Assembly: GCF_020439865.1 (NCBI RefSeq)
Contig: NZ_JAGRPF010000147.1
Location: 1-64,000 of the forward strand
DNA length: 64,000 nucleotides
Direction: 5' to 3'
Source of the DNA: Prosthecobacter sp.
GTDB taxonomy: Bacteria > Verrucomicrobiota > Verrucomicrobiia > Verrucomicrobiales > Verrucomicrobiaceae
In this document: positions 53,337 through 61,212 of the stretch, in pieces
How positions within the stretch are numbered: the first letter of the stretch is position 1
Layout: each line of letters starts with the position of its first letter
The notes under the pieces: generated by a model
What the model was told of the DNA's origin: nothing
The model's database searches: none
The model's input: the letters and a program-made list of their open reading frames with translations, nothing else
Translations under genes and position numbers: made by a program

Positions 53337-54263
53337 ATGAAACGCGCAGTTCTCCAGTTCGCACTCGTGCTCACTGTCGTGTCGGCGGTGTGGGGTCAGA
53401 GCGCTGTCGCGTGGCCCGAAAAGCCGGTGCCCAGCGTCAGCGAGCGTGTGGCGATCCTCGACGACAAACGTATCAACGAAAGTTCCGGCCTCGCGCTTGG
53501 CAGCCGTGATCGCTCGATCTTCTGGACGATGAACGATTCCGGGGGCGAGCCCTGTGTCTTCGCCATCGACCGCAGCGGCAAGACCCGCGCGAAGGTGCGG
53601 GTGCGTGACGCTGCAAATTTTGACTGGGAGGGGCTCGCGATGGGCAAGGATGAGAAGGGGGCTCCGGCGCTCTTCATTGGCGACATCGGCGACAATCTTC
53701 TTCTGCGACCTTCGGTCCAAGTTTATCAGATCCCCGAACCGGAGATCAATGTGCCTGGCAAAACTGTTGCGGAAACCGAAACAGCAGCACCACAGCTTTG
53801 GCGTGCGAACTACCCCGATGGAAGGCACAACGCCGAGAGCTTGCTGGTTCATCCGCGAACCAACCGGCTCTACATTTTGACCAAGAGCGAAGAAGGCAAA
53901 AGCGCGTTGTATGCGTTTCCTCAGCCGTTGAAGCCCAAAGAGAGCATGGTTCTGGAGAAGATCGTCGACATTCAGTTTCCTGAACTGATCCGCGCCGGCA
54001 AGCGCCCCCATGACAATTGCATGGCCAGTGGTGCGAGCTTCGCTCCGGACGGTTCACGCATGGTCGTCTGCACCTACAGCAGCCTCTATGAATGGATATT
54101 GCCGGAAGGCAAACCGCTGGCTGTAGCCCTGAAGCAGCCTCCTGTGCGCATAGAACCCGAGCTGCTGAGGCAGGTCGAAGGCGTCTGCTACGACGCCGAC
54201 AACATCACGCTCTGGCTCACCAGCGAACATCTGCCGACGCCGCTGCTGAAAGTGAAGCGCTGA
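53337..54263 (+). CDS. Exported beta-propeller-like protein of unknown function
   Basis: 308 residues with a signal peptide (S-A-V-W-G-Q). Repeated strand patterns (S-S-G-L-A-L-G-S-R-D, F-D-W-E-G-L-A-M-G, I-G-D-I-G-D-N, G-A-S-F-A-P-D-G-S, V-E-G-V-C-Y-D) suggest a beta-propeller of the SdiA-regulated/phytase-like type. No catalytic site I can name. It starts 3 bases after the amidase stop and is probably in one operon with it. Confidence 0.75.
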   Translation: MKRAVLQFALVLTVVSAVWGQSAVAWPEKPVPSVSERVAILDDKRINESSGLALGSRDRSIFWTMNDSGGEPCVFAIDRSGKTRAKVRVRDAANFDWEGLAMGKDEKGAPALFIGDIGDNLLLRPSVQVYQIPEPEINVPGKTVAETETAAPQLWRANYPDGRHNAESLLVHPRTNRLYILTKSEEGKSALYAFPQPLKPKESMVLEKIVDIQFPELIRAGKRPHDNCMASGASFAPDGSRMVVCTYSSLYEWILPEGKPLAVALKQPPVRIEPELLRQVEGVCYDADNITLWLTSEHLPTPLLKVKR

Positions 54264-54321
54264 CCCACAGCCGGCTCAGATCACCTGCAACATGTCGATG
54301 GTTGTTCTGTTTGATTCAGGC

Positions 54322-55635
54322 ATGCGCTCCCTGCTTCTCCTCTTTGCCTGCGCCTCTCTCCATGCCGATGACTGGCCGCAGTGGCTCGGTCCGAATCGTG
54401 ACAGTGTCTGGCGTGAGTCTGGCATTATCGGCACTTTTCCTGACGGTGGACCGAAGGTGCTCTGGCGCGTCAAGATCGGCGGTGGTTACACCGGACCGGC
54501 AGTCGCGAACGGCAAAGTCTATCTCATGGACCGTCAGGTGGCGGTGAACACACGGGCACCAGGCAATGCGTTTTCCCGTGGTCTCATTGCCGGCACGGAG
54601 CGCGTGCTTTGCCTCGAAGAGAAAACCGGTGCGCTGCAGTGGGAACATCGCTACGACTGCACCTACACCATGAGTTACTCGACCGGCCCGCGCTGCACAC
54701 CGCTGGTGAGCGATGGCAAGGTGTGGACGGTCGGCGCGGAAGGAAATCTGTTCTGCCTCGATGCCGAAAACGGCAAGGTGCTGTGGTCACACGACTACAA
54801 GGCCGACTACGGCGCCCGCACACCGATGTGGGGCTTCGCCGGTCATCCGCTGCTCGATGGTCAGCGCCTGATCTGCCTCGTCGGCGGTCCGGGATGTGTG
54901 GCCATGGCCTTTGACAAGGACAGCGGCAAAGAACTCTGGCGATCGCTCGACGCCCGCGAGCCAGGCTACTGTCCACCGACGATGATCGAGCATGGCGGCA
55001 CGAAGCAGCTCATCCTCTGGCATCCGCAGTCCGTGAACTCGCTCGATCCCGCCACCGGCAAAATTTTCTGGTCCTGTCCATGGGACGTGCGCGCCGGACT
55101 CACGGTGGCCACCCCGCGTCTGTCAGGCGACTTGCTGCTTTTCAGTTCGTTCTACACGAGTTCGAAATGCTTCAAGCTGAACACCACGAAGCCGACCGCC
55201 GAACTGCAATGGGAGGGCAAAAGCTTCAGCGAAAAGAACACCGACACGCTGCACAGCCTCATCAGCACGCCCTTCATCGAGGACGGTCACATCTACGGTG
55301 TGTGCAGCTATGGCCAGCTTCGCTGCCTGAAGCTCGACACCGGCGAACGCGTGTGGGAAACCTTTGCCGCCACAACCGGTGACAAACCCGTGCGCTGGGC
55401 GAACGCCTTCATCATCAAACACGAAGGCCGCTTCTTTCTCGCCAACGAGCAGGGCGATCTCATCATCGCCAGGCTGTCACCGAAAGGCTACGAAGAGATC
55501 AGTCGCGCAAGTATTCTCAAACCCACCACCACCGATCCGCGCCGTGCCGTCGTGTGGTCGCATCCTGCCTTCGCGAACCAGTGTGTCTTCATGCGCAACG
55601 ATGAAGAAATCGTATGCGCGTCGCTCGCTAAATAG
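54322..55635 (+). CDS. Secreted PQQ-like beta-propeller protein
   Basis: 437 residues with a signal peptide (L-F-A-C-A-S-L-H-A). W-P-Q-W-L-G-P-N-R-D-S at the mature N-terminus and repeated A-x-G-K-V-Y-L / G-x-x-x-W blades are typical of the PQQ_2 propellers abundant in PVC bacteria. The enzyme role is unclear; many of these lack PQQ ligands. An upstream Met (54292) adds 10 residues before the signal. The 58-base gap to the previous gene shows nothing notable. Confidence 0.88.
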   Translation: MRSLLLLFACASLHADDWPQWLGPNRDSVWRESGIIGTFPDGGPKVLWRVKIGGGYTGPAVANGKVYLMDRQVAVNTRAPGNAFSRGLIAGTERVLCLEEKTGALQWEHRYDCTYTMSYSTGPRCTPLVSDGKVWTVGAEGNLFCLDAENGKVLWSHDYKADYGARTPMWGFAGHPLLDGQRLICLVGGPGCVAMAFDKDSGKELWRSLDAREPGYCPPTMIEHGGTKQLILWHPQSVNSLDPATGKIFWSCPWDVRAGLTVATPRLSGDLLLFSSFYTSSKCFKLNTTKPTAELQWEGKSFSEKNTDTLHSLISTPFIEDGHIYGVCSYGQLRCLKLDTGERVWETFAATTGDKPVRWANAFIIKHEGRFFLANEQGDLIIARLSPKGYEEISRASILKPTTTDPRRAVVWSHPAFANQCVFMRNDEEIVCASLAK

Positions 55636-55642
55636 CCTTCGC

Positions 55643-56761
55643 CTAACCTGCGACTCCCAGCTTCCGCAAGATGAACTCCTCGCAGATGCGGTAGTACAGA
55701 CCCATCGACTCGATATCGATCCATTCGTCGAGTCCGTGCAGATTCCCCACCAGCGGACGGGAAAGCACGACCGGAATGCCAAACTGCGCGATGAAGCGCG
55801 CGTCGCTGCCGCCGGAAGCGCGCACGAGCCGCACGGCTTCGCCGGTGAGGTCCTCGGTCACCTGCAGGTAGAGCGGATCCGGGGCGAGGTGAGTGGACTC
55901 GGCGCCCATGGTGCACTCAACATGAATCTCCGGCCCAGCAACCTCGCGAACCAGCGCCAGCAGCGATTCACGCGTATGCGGTGGTGGGAAGCGCAGATCA
56001 ATGAACGCCTCCGCCTCGCCGGGAATGCAGTTGATGGTCTGGTTCGCCGTCTGAAGGATCGTCGGCACGCAGGTAGGATACCAGTGATCGTTGCTGTCGG
56101 TCGTCTTGAGCGTTTCGAAGTGATCGCACAGTCGCTGAATCCCTCGAACAAGCGTGGTGAGCGCATTGGCCGCCAGCCAGGGGCGCGCGGCATGGCTCTC
56201 TCGTCCTTGCGCGCTGAGCTTGAGATGCAGGATGCCCTTTTCCGCCACGGTCACGTCGTGAATCGATCCGCCGTCCGGCACGATGGCGAGTCCGCAGCGC
56301 AGACCAATGTCTTCAAACAGATGACGCACGCCGTTCTCGCCGCCACGTTCCTCATCCGAGGTGTAGGCAAGTCCGACCGACAGCCCCGGATGACGGCGTT
56401 GCAGATCGCGAAACAATTCCAGCATGATCGCGCCCTGTCCCTTCATGTCGCCGGAACCCGGGCCGTAGATACGACCGTCCGCCAAGCGTGAGGTGTAGGC
56501 TTCGGGATGTGGATGCTCGATGACATCGAGATGCGCCACCATGAGGATGCCCGGCCTTTCAACGCCCTGCGGCATCACCGTCATCGAGACAAATCCCTCG
56601 CTTTGATACTCGCGAATCTGGATGCCCGGCAGTGACTCGAGGTGATTGCGCAGCAGCGTGAAGCAGCGCGCCCGTTCCTCCGGCCGGCTCTCGGTGCTGG
56701 GAATGACAATGAGATCACGTGTGAGGGTGACGAGGCGGTCGATCGGAGGTGAGGAAGGCAT
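55643..56761 (-). CDS. M20 family peptidase (ArgE/DapE-like)
   Basis: 372 residues, cytoplasmic. Metal site: L-M-V-A-H-L-D-V-I, G-S-G-D-M-K-G-Q-G (second Asp) and T-S-D-E-E-R-G-G-E (Glu pair), then V-P-D-G-G. The dimerisation domain has G-R-E-S-H-A-A-R-P. The last metal His is probably in N-L-H-G-L-D-E-W. Substrate class: N-acyl amino acid, dipeptide or diaminopimelate derivative. It is 21 bases downstream of an ATP-grasp ligase gene on the same strand, a pairing that suggests synthesis and cleavage of the same amide. Confidence 0.9.
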   Translation of the reverse strand: MPSSPPIDRLVTLTRDLIVIPSTESRPEERARCFTLLRNHLESLPGIQIREYQSEGFVSMTVMPQGVERPGILMVAHLDVIEHPHPEAYTSRLADGRIYGPGSGDMKGQGAIMLELFRDLQRRHPGLSVGLAYTSDEERGGENGVRHLFEDIGLRCGLAIVPDGGSIHDVTVAEKGILHLKLSAQGRESHAARPWLAANALTTLVRGIQRLCDHFETLKTTDSNDHWYPTCVPTILQTANQTINCIPGEAEAFIDLRFPPPHTRESLLALVREVAGPEIHVECTMGAESTHLAPDPLYLQVTEDLTGEAVRLVRASGGSDARFIAQFGIPVVLSRPLVGNLHGLDEWIDIESMGLYYRICEEFILRKLGVAG

Positions 56762-56782
56762 GAAAGTCGTAAAACGGGAGGA

Positions 56783-58192
56783 TCATTCCTGAATGTAATC
56801 CCAGTCGATGGGCAGATGCTGTTCCGTGCGTCGCAGCAGTTCTTCGCAGTCTTGGAGAACCGGGCCGATGCAGAGGAACTGGCCTTTTTCGACGAGGCCG
56901 GGTTCGCTGAGATTGAAATTCAGCGGCACCACGCCGCGCTCCATTCCAGGGTGAAACAAGTCGCCGCTCTTCGCCAGCAACTGCAGCACGACACTGCCCG
57001 GCACGGGTCGTTTCATCAGCAGATTGCGCATCAGCCACGCACCACGTGGAAGGAAATGCCGCGCCAGCATCGAAGGATAGGTGGCACCCGTCAGCCGTGC
57101 ATTGATTTCACAAACATGCGCCCGAAACGCGCCCGGTTCATCAAGCACCGCCACGAGGAAGTCCACGCTCGCCGTGCCGCGATACCCCTGCGCATGCAGC
57201 CACCGGCCGGCGATGCCCGCTTGATGAAACAACTCCTCGGCCAGGCCTGGCAAGGCATCCAGATAGGGCGGTGGTGACTCATTCCCCTCATGCACGCTTT
57301 CATGGCTGAGGATCTGTTCGGTCAGGTCGTAGAGATACACGGCCTCGTCATCGAGGAACATCTGTACGCTCGGGCTGTGGATGCATGCGATGCCGTCGCG
57401 CCCGGTCTCCAGCCAGCCCTGCACCATGGCCGGTCCTTCGTGGAAAAAAGAATCCGGCACGAGCACGCCGGTTTCTGAGGTGGCGAGCTTCATCAAGCCG
57501 ACCCCCGAGGCGCCGATCTGCGCCTTGATCACCGCACGCGGGTAACCACATCGCGCGAGCGTTTCGAGTGCGCCGCCCACTTCACCGGGGTGCGCGACGA
57601 TTTCGGTGTCGAACACCGGCAGCTTCTCGCTCTCAAGATGCTGATGCAGCAGGAACTTGTTGTTGCCGCGCCGGCTGCCTTCACTGGTGGACAGCGTTCG
57701 CCTTCCCAGCCTCCTGGCGATGCGTTCCAAAATGGCATCTGTCACGAAGCCATCCAGCAATGGCGCGTCATGCGCGATGAGCTTGGTCATCAACTCCGGT
57801 GACGGCAGCGCTTCACCACGTTCCAGCGCCTGACCGAGGTCTTCGTATTCGCGATGGCTCAACACGTGCAAATCCGGCAGCCTCAAACCCAGATCGTTGC
57901 TGAAGTAGCTGCACAAGGAAGGATCCGGCCTGCTCTCCAACACCACCGCATTTCGCTCTCCGCGATAGAGCAAGCCCATCACCGGCACGAGCCGCGCTCC
58001 GTAAGACTCCGCATGGGTAAAGTCATGCCGCAACGTCTCCATCTGCGCTTCGTTGCCGAAAAACATGCTCTGCACGTTGGTGAAAAAGATCGCATCACGT
58101 CCGGCCCACAGCCGTGGCGTGTATCCCTGCGTCTGGATCACCAGCGGCCCGCCTGGCAATGGCTCATGAGCATGCGTATCTGATGAGGTCAT
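56783..58192 (-). CDS. ATP-grasp ligase-like protein
   Basis: 469 residues. The N-terminal pre-ATP-grasp part (about 1-160) is followed by an ATP-grasp fold: Y-P-R-A-V-I-K-A-Q-I-G-A-S-G-V-G-L-M (glycine-rich Lys loop), a V-Q-G-W segment, F-L-V-A-V-L-D-E-P and C-E-I-N-A-R-L-T-G-A-T-Y-P (metal-binding Glu/Asn). The E-I-N-A-R-L-T-G-A-T-Y-P block recalls peptide-ligase families such as PGM1-type enzymes; I have not aligned it. It probably forms an amide between a carboxylate and an amine. The operon partner is the M20 peptidase. Confidence 0.75.
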   Translation of the reverse strand: MTSSDTHAHEPLPGGPLVIQTQGYTPRLWAGRDAIFFTNVQSMFFGNEAQMETLRHDFTHAESYGARLVPVMGLLYRGERNAVVLESRPDPSLCSYFSNDLGLRLPDLHVLSHREYEDLGQALERGEALPSPELMTKLIAHDAPLLDGFVTDAILERIARRLGRRTLSTSEGSRRGNNKFLLHQHLESEKLPVFDTEIVAHPGEVGGALETLARCGYPRAVIKAQIGASGVGLMKLATSETGVLVPDSFFHEGPAMVQGWLETGRDGIACIHSPSVQMFLDDEAVYLYDLTEQILSHESVHEGNESPPPYLDALPGLAEELFHQAGIAGRWLHAQGYRGTASVDFLVAVLDEPGAFRAHVCEINARLTGATYPSMLARHFLPRGAWLMRNLLMKRPVPGSVVLQLLAKSGDLFHPGMERGVVPLNFNLSEPGLVEKGQFLCIGPVLQDCEELLRRTEQHLPIDWDYIQE

Positions 58193-58279
58193 GGCTGTCT
58201 AAAGCATAGCCTCTTACGGACGCGAAGTCATCACCTCCGGCTGTGTATTTCCGATCTCATATTGAACGCAACCAGCGCG

Positions 58280-60481
58280 CTACATCCCCTTTGGCATCCA
58301 CGCATCCAGTTTGCTCACTTCCGCCTTTGCGGACGAGCTTACCGGAATGCCCCACGCATCAAAGAAGGGGCCGAGATTCTTGTTCGTGATCTTCGAGTAA
58401 CGAACGAGGAACTGGTCGCGGCGTTCGTCGTCGCCCTTGGGGGCGGGGCCGAAGCTGGGATCAGCGAAGCTGTAGAGGTACTTGCGCCAGCTTTCCCAGC
58501 CGAACTCCTGCATGAGCTGGATGTAAGTCGTGAGAGCGGTGAAGGGCTCGCTCTTCCACACCTGCCACTTGTTCGATGCCTTCTTGATCTTCTGGATGTG
58601 CTCTTTCCGCGACTCCTCGCTGATCGCCCCGTGGCCGATGAGCCAGTCCTTCATCAGAACCTCGTAGTAGCAGTACATGCCGATCACGTTGTTCGTGACC
58701 TCGCCCGTGCCGTCGAAAGTGAAGTCGCCGCGCTGATGGTTGTGGCCGATCTCATGGTAGAAGCCCCAGCCGGGAAATTTGATCTTGTTGAGCGTGACCA
58801 TCTCAGGCCCGGCACTGGTCGGGATCATGATCGGATAACCGCTGTGCATGTAGCCGGCGCTGATCTGCACGTCGGCGACAATGCGCTCGGGACGTTTGCG
58901 CTCGGCGGTTTGGTTCGTGATGTCGTCCTGCGCCTCGACAACCTTCTTCCAGAACTCCATGAGTTCGGTGGGATTGTTCACCGTGCGCGCCACCTCCGTC
59001 GGGCAGCTCACGATCATCTTGTCGCAGGCGAGTTCGGCCCAGGGGGCTGGTCGCATGCGGATTTCCTTCCACTTCGCATCGTCATCCTGCCCGAGCACGA
59101 ACAGCGGCGCGGGGATGGCGTTTTGAATCGTCACGGTGAAGGGCTCGTCGTCCTTCGCACGGCCCGGAACTTCGATGTAGATCAATCCACCGAATGCGGA
59201 GGCCGTTTTGGTTGTTCCAGCGGCCAACGTGTCGCTGCGTGTGATGTCAGGAGCACGCTGCCATTTGTCGAGATGGTAAAGCGTGTCGCTGTGGCAGCCG
59301 ATGCGCACGGCGTAACCTTTGTCGGCATACTTCTCCGGTAACGTCACAATGATGATCTCACCTGCGGCGGCATAGAGACCGGTGCTGGTCCAACCGGGAA
59401 TGCTCGGCGTCACTTTGACCTCGCCCGTTGTGCGCGGGGCGTCCTTCGGAGCATCGCCTGGGAATTCGACATGCGCCGGATGCGCCTTGATGCCTTCGGC
59501 GCCTGCGAGACGCAGCATGCGCGTCTCCATGCCAAGACGCAGACGCGCTGCGGCGTGCTGCGTGTCGGTGAGCGGTGCTTGTTTGGTTGGAACAGGCGCA
59601 TCAGAGCCAGCGTTGCCGAGCGCGGCGGCCACGGCGTTCTTCAAGTTGCTTCGATCTGGCGGTTGCGCGGCCATGGCGATTTGAATCGCGTTCATACCCT
59701 GTTTCATCTGCTCCGCGGTGAGCGCCGGTCCGCCTTCGCGCTGCTTCTTGATCGCGCTGATGGCGTCGGAGGCGTTCATGAACGGTGAGAGTTCGGAGCG
59801 TGCTTCAAAGGTGCGCAACTGATCGAAGGCGCTCATGTCCGTGATCGCAATGCCCGCAGGCATCAGCGCCTGATTCACGCCGTGCGAGAGAGCCAGGTCC
59901 TTGCCCCCGCTTGTTTGTCCAAACGCCCAGCCGGTCATGCCGCCGATGAATCCGCCTCCGCCTTGGATGTAATCCGCAATTGCGGCTCCTTCCTCCGCGC
60001 TGGTGACGCCCTGTATGTTGATGATGACGACGTCGTAGTCGCCGAGGCTCTTCTTGTCCACAGTGGTAAAGCTCTCCGCATTGAAACCGCGCTGTTTGTA
60101 GAAGTTCACCGCGTTCACGCCTTTCAGGCCAACGCGAGGCTTCTCCTTGTTGCCGACCCACTTCACGCAGTTCTCCATGAGCTTCGCGTGGTCGCCGCCC
60201 TCGCCGCCATTCAAGTAGCTGTTGTGTCCAAAGAGGATGAAACGTCCTTTTTGAAAACCCGCCGCCGCCGCAACAGCGATCTCCACGCCGTCCTTGTCCG
60301 GTGCAGACAGAATAGGAAAGGCGATCTGTCCCCAGATGCCAATCGGCCCAGGCGCACCCGATTTCGGAACGGACTTGACGCCTTCGAGAATCTTGGCGCG
60401 TTCCGCATTCACGAGTGCAGGCGGCATCTGCGCCTGAGCGACGGCACAAAACAGGAGGGACAGGAGGATGGTTGGCTTCAT
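58280..60481 (-). CDS. Secreted M60 family (enhancin-like) metallopeptidase
   Basis: 733 residues with a signal peptide (L-L-F-C-A-V-A-Q-A-Q). An N-terminal module (about 50-230) has a GATase/ThuA-like pattern (Y-D-V-V-I-I-N-I-Q-G, G-G-G-G-F-I-G-G-M-T-G-W). The M60 domain follows, with the zinc site H576-E-I-G-H580 and a downstream Glu in the G-E-V-T-N-N block, as in the family's HExxH-x-E pattern. M60 enzymes cleave mucin-type glycoproteins in gut bacteria and viruses. The 18-base gap to the XRE-cupin regulator gene suggests one operon. Confidence 0.9.
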   Translation of the reverse strand: MKPTILLSLLFCAVAQAQMPPALVNAERAKILEGVKSVPKSGAPGPIGIWGQIAFPILSAPDKDGVEIAVAAAAGFQKGRFILFGHNSYLNGGEGGDHAKLMENCVKWVGNKEKPRVGLKGVNAVNFYKQRGFNAESFTTVDKKSLGDYDVVIINIQGVTSAEEGAAIADYIQGGGGFIGGMTGWAFGQTSGGKDLALSHGVNQALMPAGIAITDMSAFDQLRTFEARSELSPFMNASDAISAIKKQREGGPALTAEQMKQGMNAIQIAMAAQPPDRSNLKNAVAAALGNAGSDAPVPTKQAPLTDTQHAAARLRLGMETRMLRLAGAEGIKAHPAHVEFPGDAPKDAPRTTGEVKVTPSIPGWTSTGLYAAAGEIIIVTLPEKYADKGYAVRIGCHSDTLYHLDKWQRAPDITRSDTLAAGTTKTASAFGGLIYIEVPGRAKDDEPFTVTIQNAIPAPLFVLGQDDDAKWKEIRMRPAPWAELACDKMIVSCPTEVARTVNNPTELMEFWKKVVEAQDDITNQTAERKRPERIVADVQISAGYMHSGYPIMIPTSAGPEMVTLNKIKFPGWGFYHEIGHNHQRGDFTFDGTGEVTNNVIGMYCYYEVLMKDWLIGHGAISEESRKEHIQKIKKASNKWQVWKSEPFTALTTYIQLMQEFGWESWRKYLYSFADPSFGPAPKGDDERRDQFLVRYSKITNKNLGPFFDAWGIPVSSSAKAEVSKLDAWMPKGM

Positions 60482-60499
60482 GGTTGGGTTGGAAAATCT

Positions 60500-61099
60500 T
60501 CAGCGATAAATCACGACCAAGAATACCAGCGCGTCGGCCTTGCCGGTGTTCACGATGGCATGCGGCACGTCGGCGCGGTAGGTGCCGGAGTCGCCTTTGC
60601 CGAGTTCTTCGATGTCCTGATCGGATTCGATTCGGACGCTGCCTTCCTCGACGGTCAGGAACTCACGCGTGCCTTCAAAGTGCGGCTGGCTGCGCAGTGC
60701 CCCGCCAACTCTCAAGGACAGTTCATAAAACTCGACGTCCTTCTCCAGATTCAGCGGAGAGAGCGTGCGGATCTCGCACTGCTTGTCGCTGCGATAGACC
60801 TGGGCGCGGTCGTTGGCACGAATGACCTGGATTTTCGACGCGCTGGTCTCCGCGCTTTCGATCAACTCCTGCAGCGTCATCCCGAAGGCACGGGCGATGC
60901 GGAAAGTCACGGTCAGCGTCGGATTGGCCTTCTCGCGTTCGATTTCACTGAGCATCGACCGGCTGACGCCGCTGGCGGTGGCCAGTTCCTCCAGCGACCA
61001 GCCGCGATCCCCGCGCAGCTTCTTCACGCGCTTGCCGAGGTTCTCATTGATGGCCTCGGGACTGGTTTCGACGGGGACGGCTTTGCGTTTGGCGGGCAT
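60500..61099 (-). CDS. XRE-type regulator with C-terminal cupin domain
   Basis: 199 residues. Helix-turn-helix at about 20-75 (W-S-L-E-E-L-A-T-A-S-G-V-S-R-S-M-L-S-E-I-E) and a cupin at about 115-199 (H-F-E-G-T-R-E-F-L-T-V-E-E-G, H-A-I-V-N-T-G). Such proteins sense small molecules through the cupin and repress nearby metabolism. It is divergent from metH (113-base gap) and upstream of the M60 gene; either could be its target. ATCATGAT, a palindrome, lies in the shared gap near 61157. Confidence 0.9.
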   Translation of the reverse strand: MPAKRKAVPVETSPEAINENLGKRVKKLRGDRGWSLEELATASGVSRSMLSEIEREKANPTLTVTFRIARAFGMTLQELIESAETSASKIQVIRANDRAQVYRSDKQCEIRTLSPLNLEKDVEFYELSLRVGGALRSQPHFEGTREFLTVEEGSVRIESDQDIEELGKGDSGTYRADVPHAIVNTGKADALVFLVVIYR

Positions 61100-61212
61100 G
61101 GGTGTCGATATAACGGAGTTTTGTCCTGTAAATTAGAATTATCATCACATGCTCAAATCATGATGCGTTGATATGAAGGTTGACCCACCCAGCGAGAGGG
61201 GTAGTTTCGGCC

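Noticed and set aside
61100..61212. Cobalamin or SAM riboswitch before metH
   Set aside because: No B12-box-like or SAM-type conserved segments were seen and the leader is short. Only the ATCATGAT palindrome stands out.
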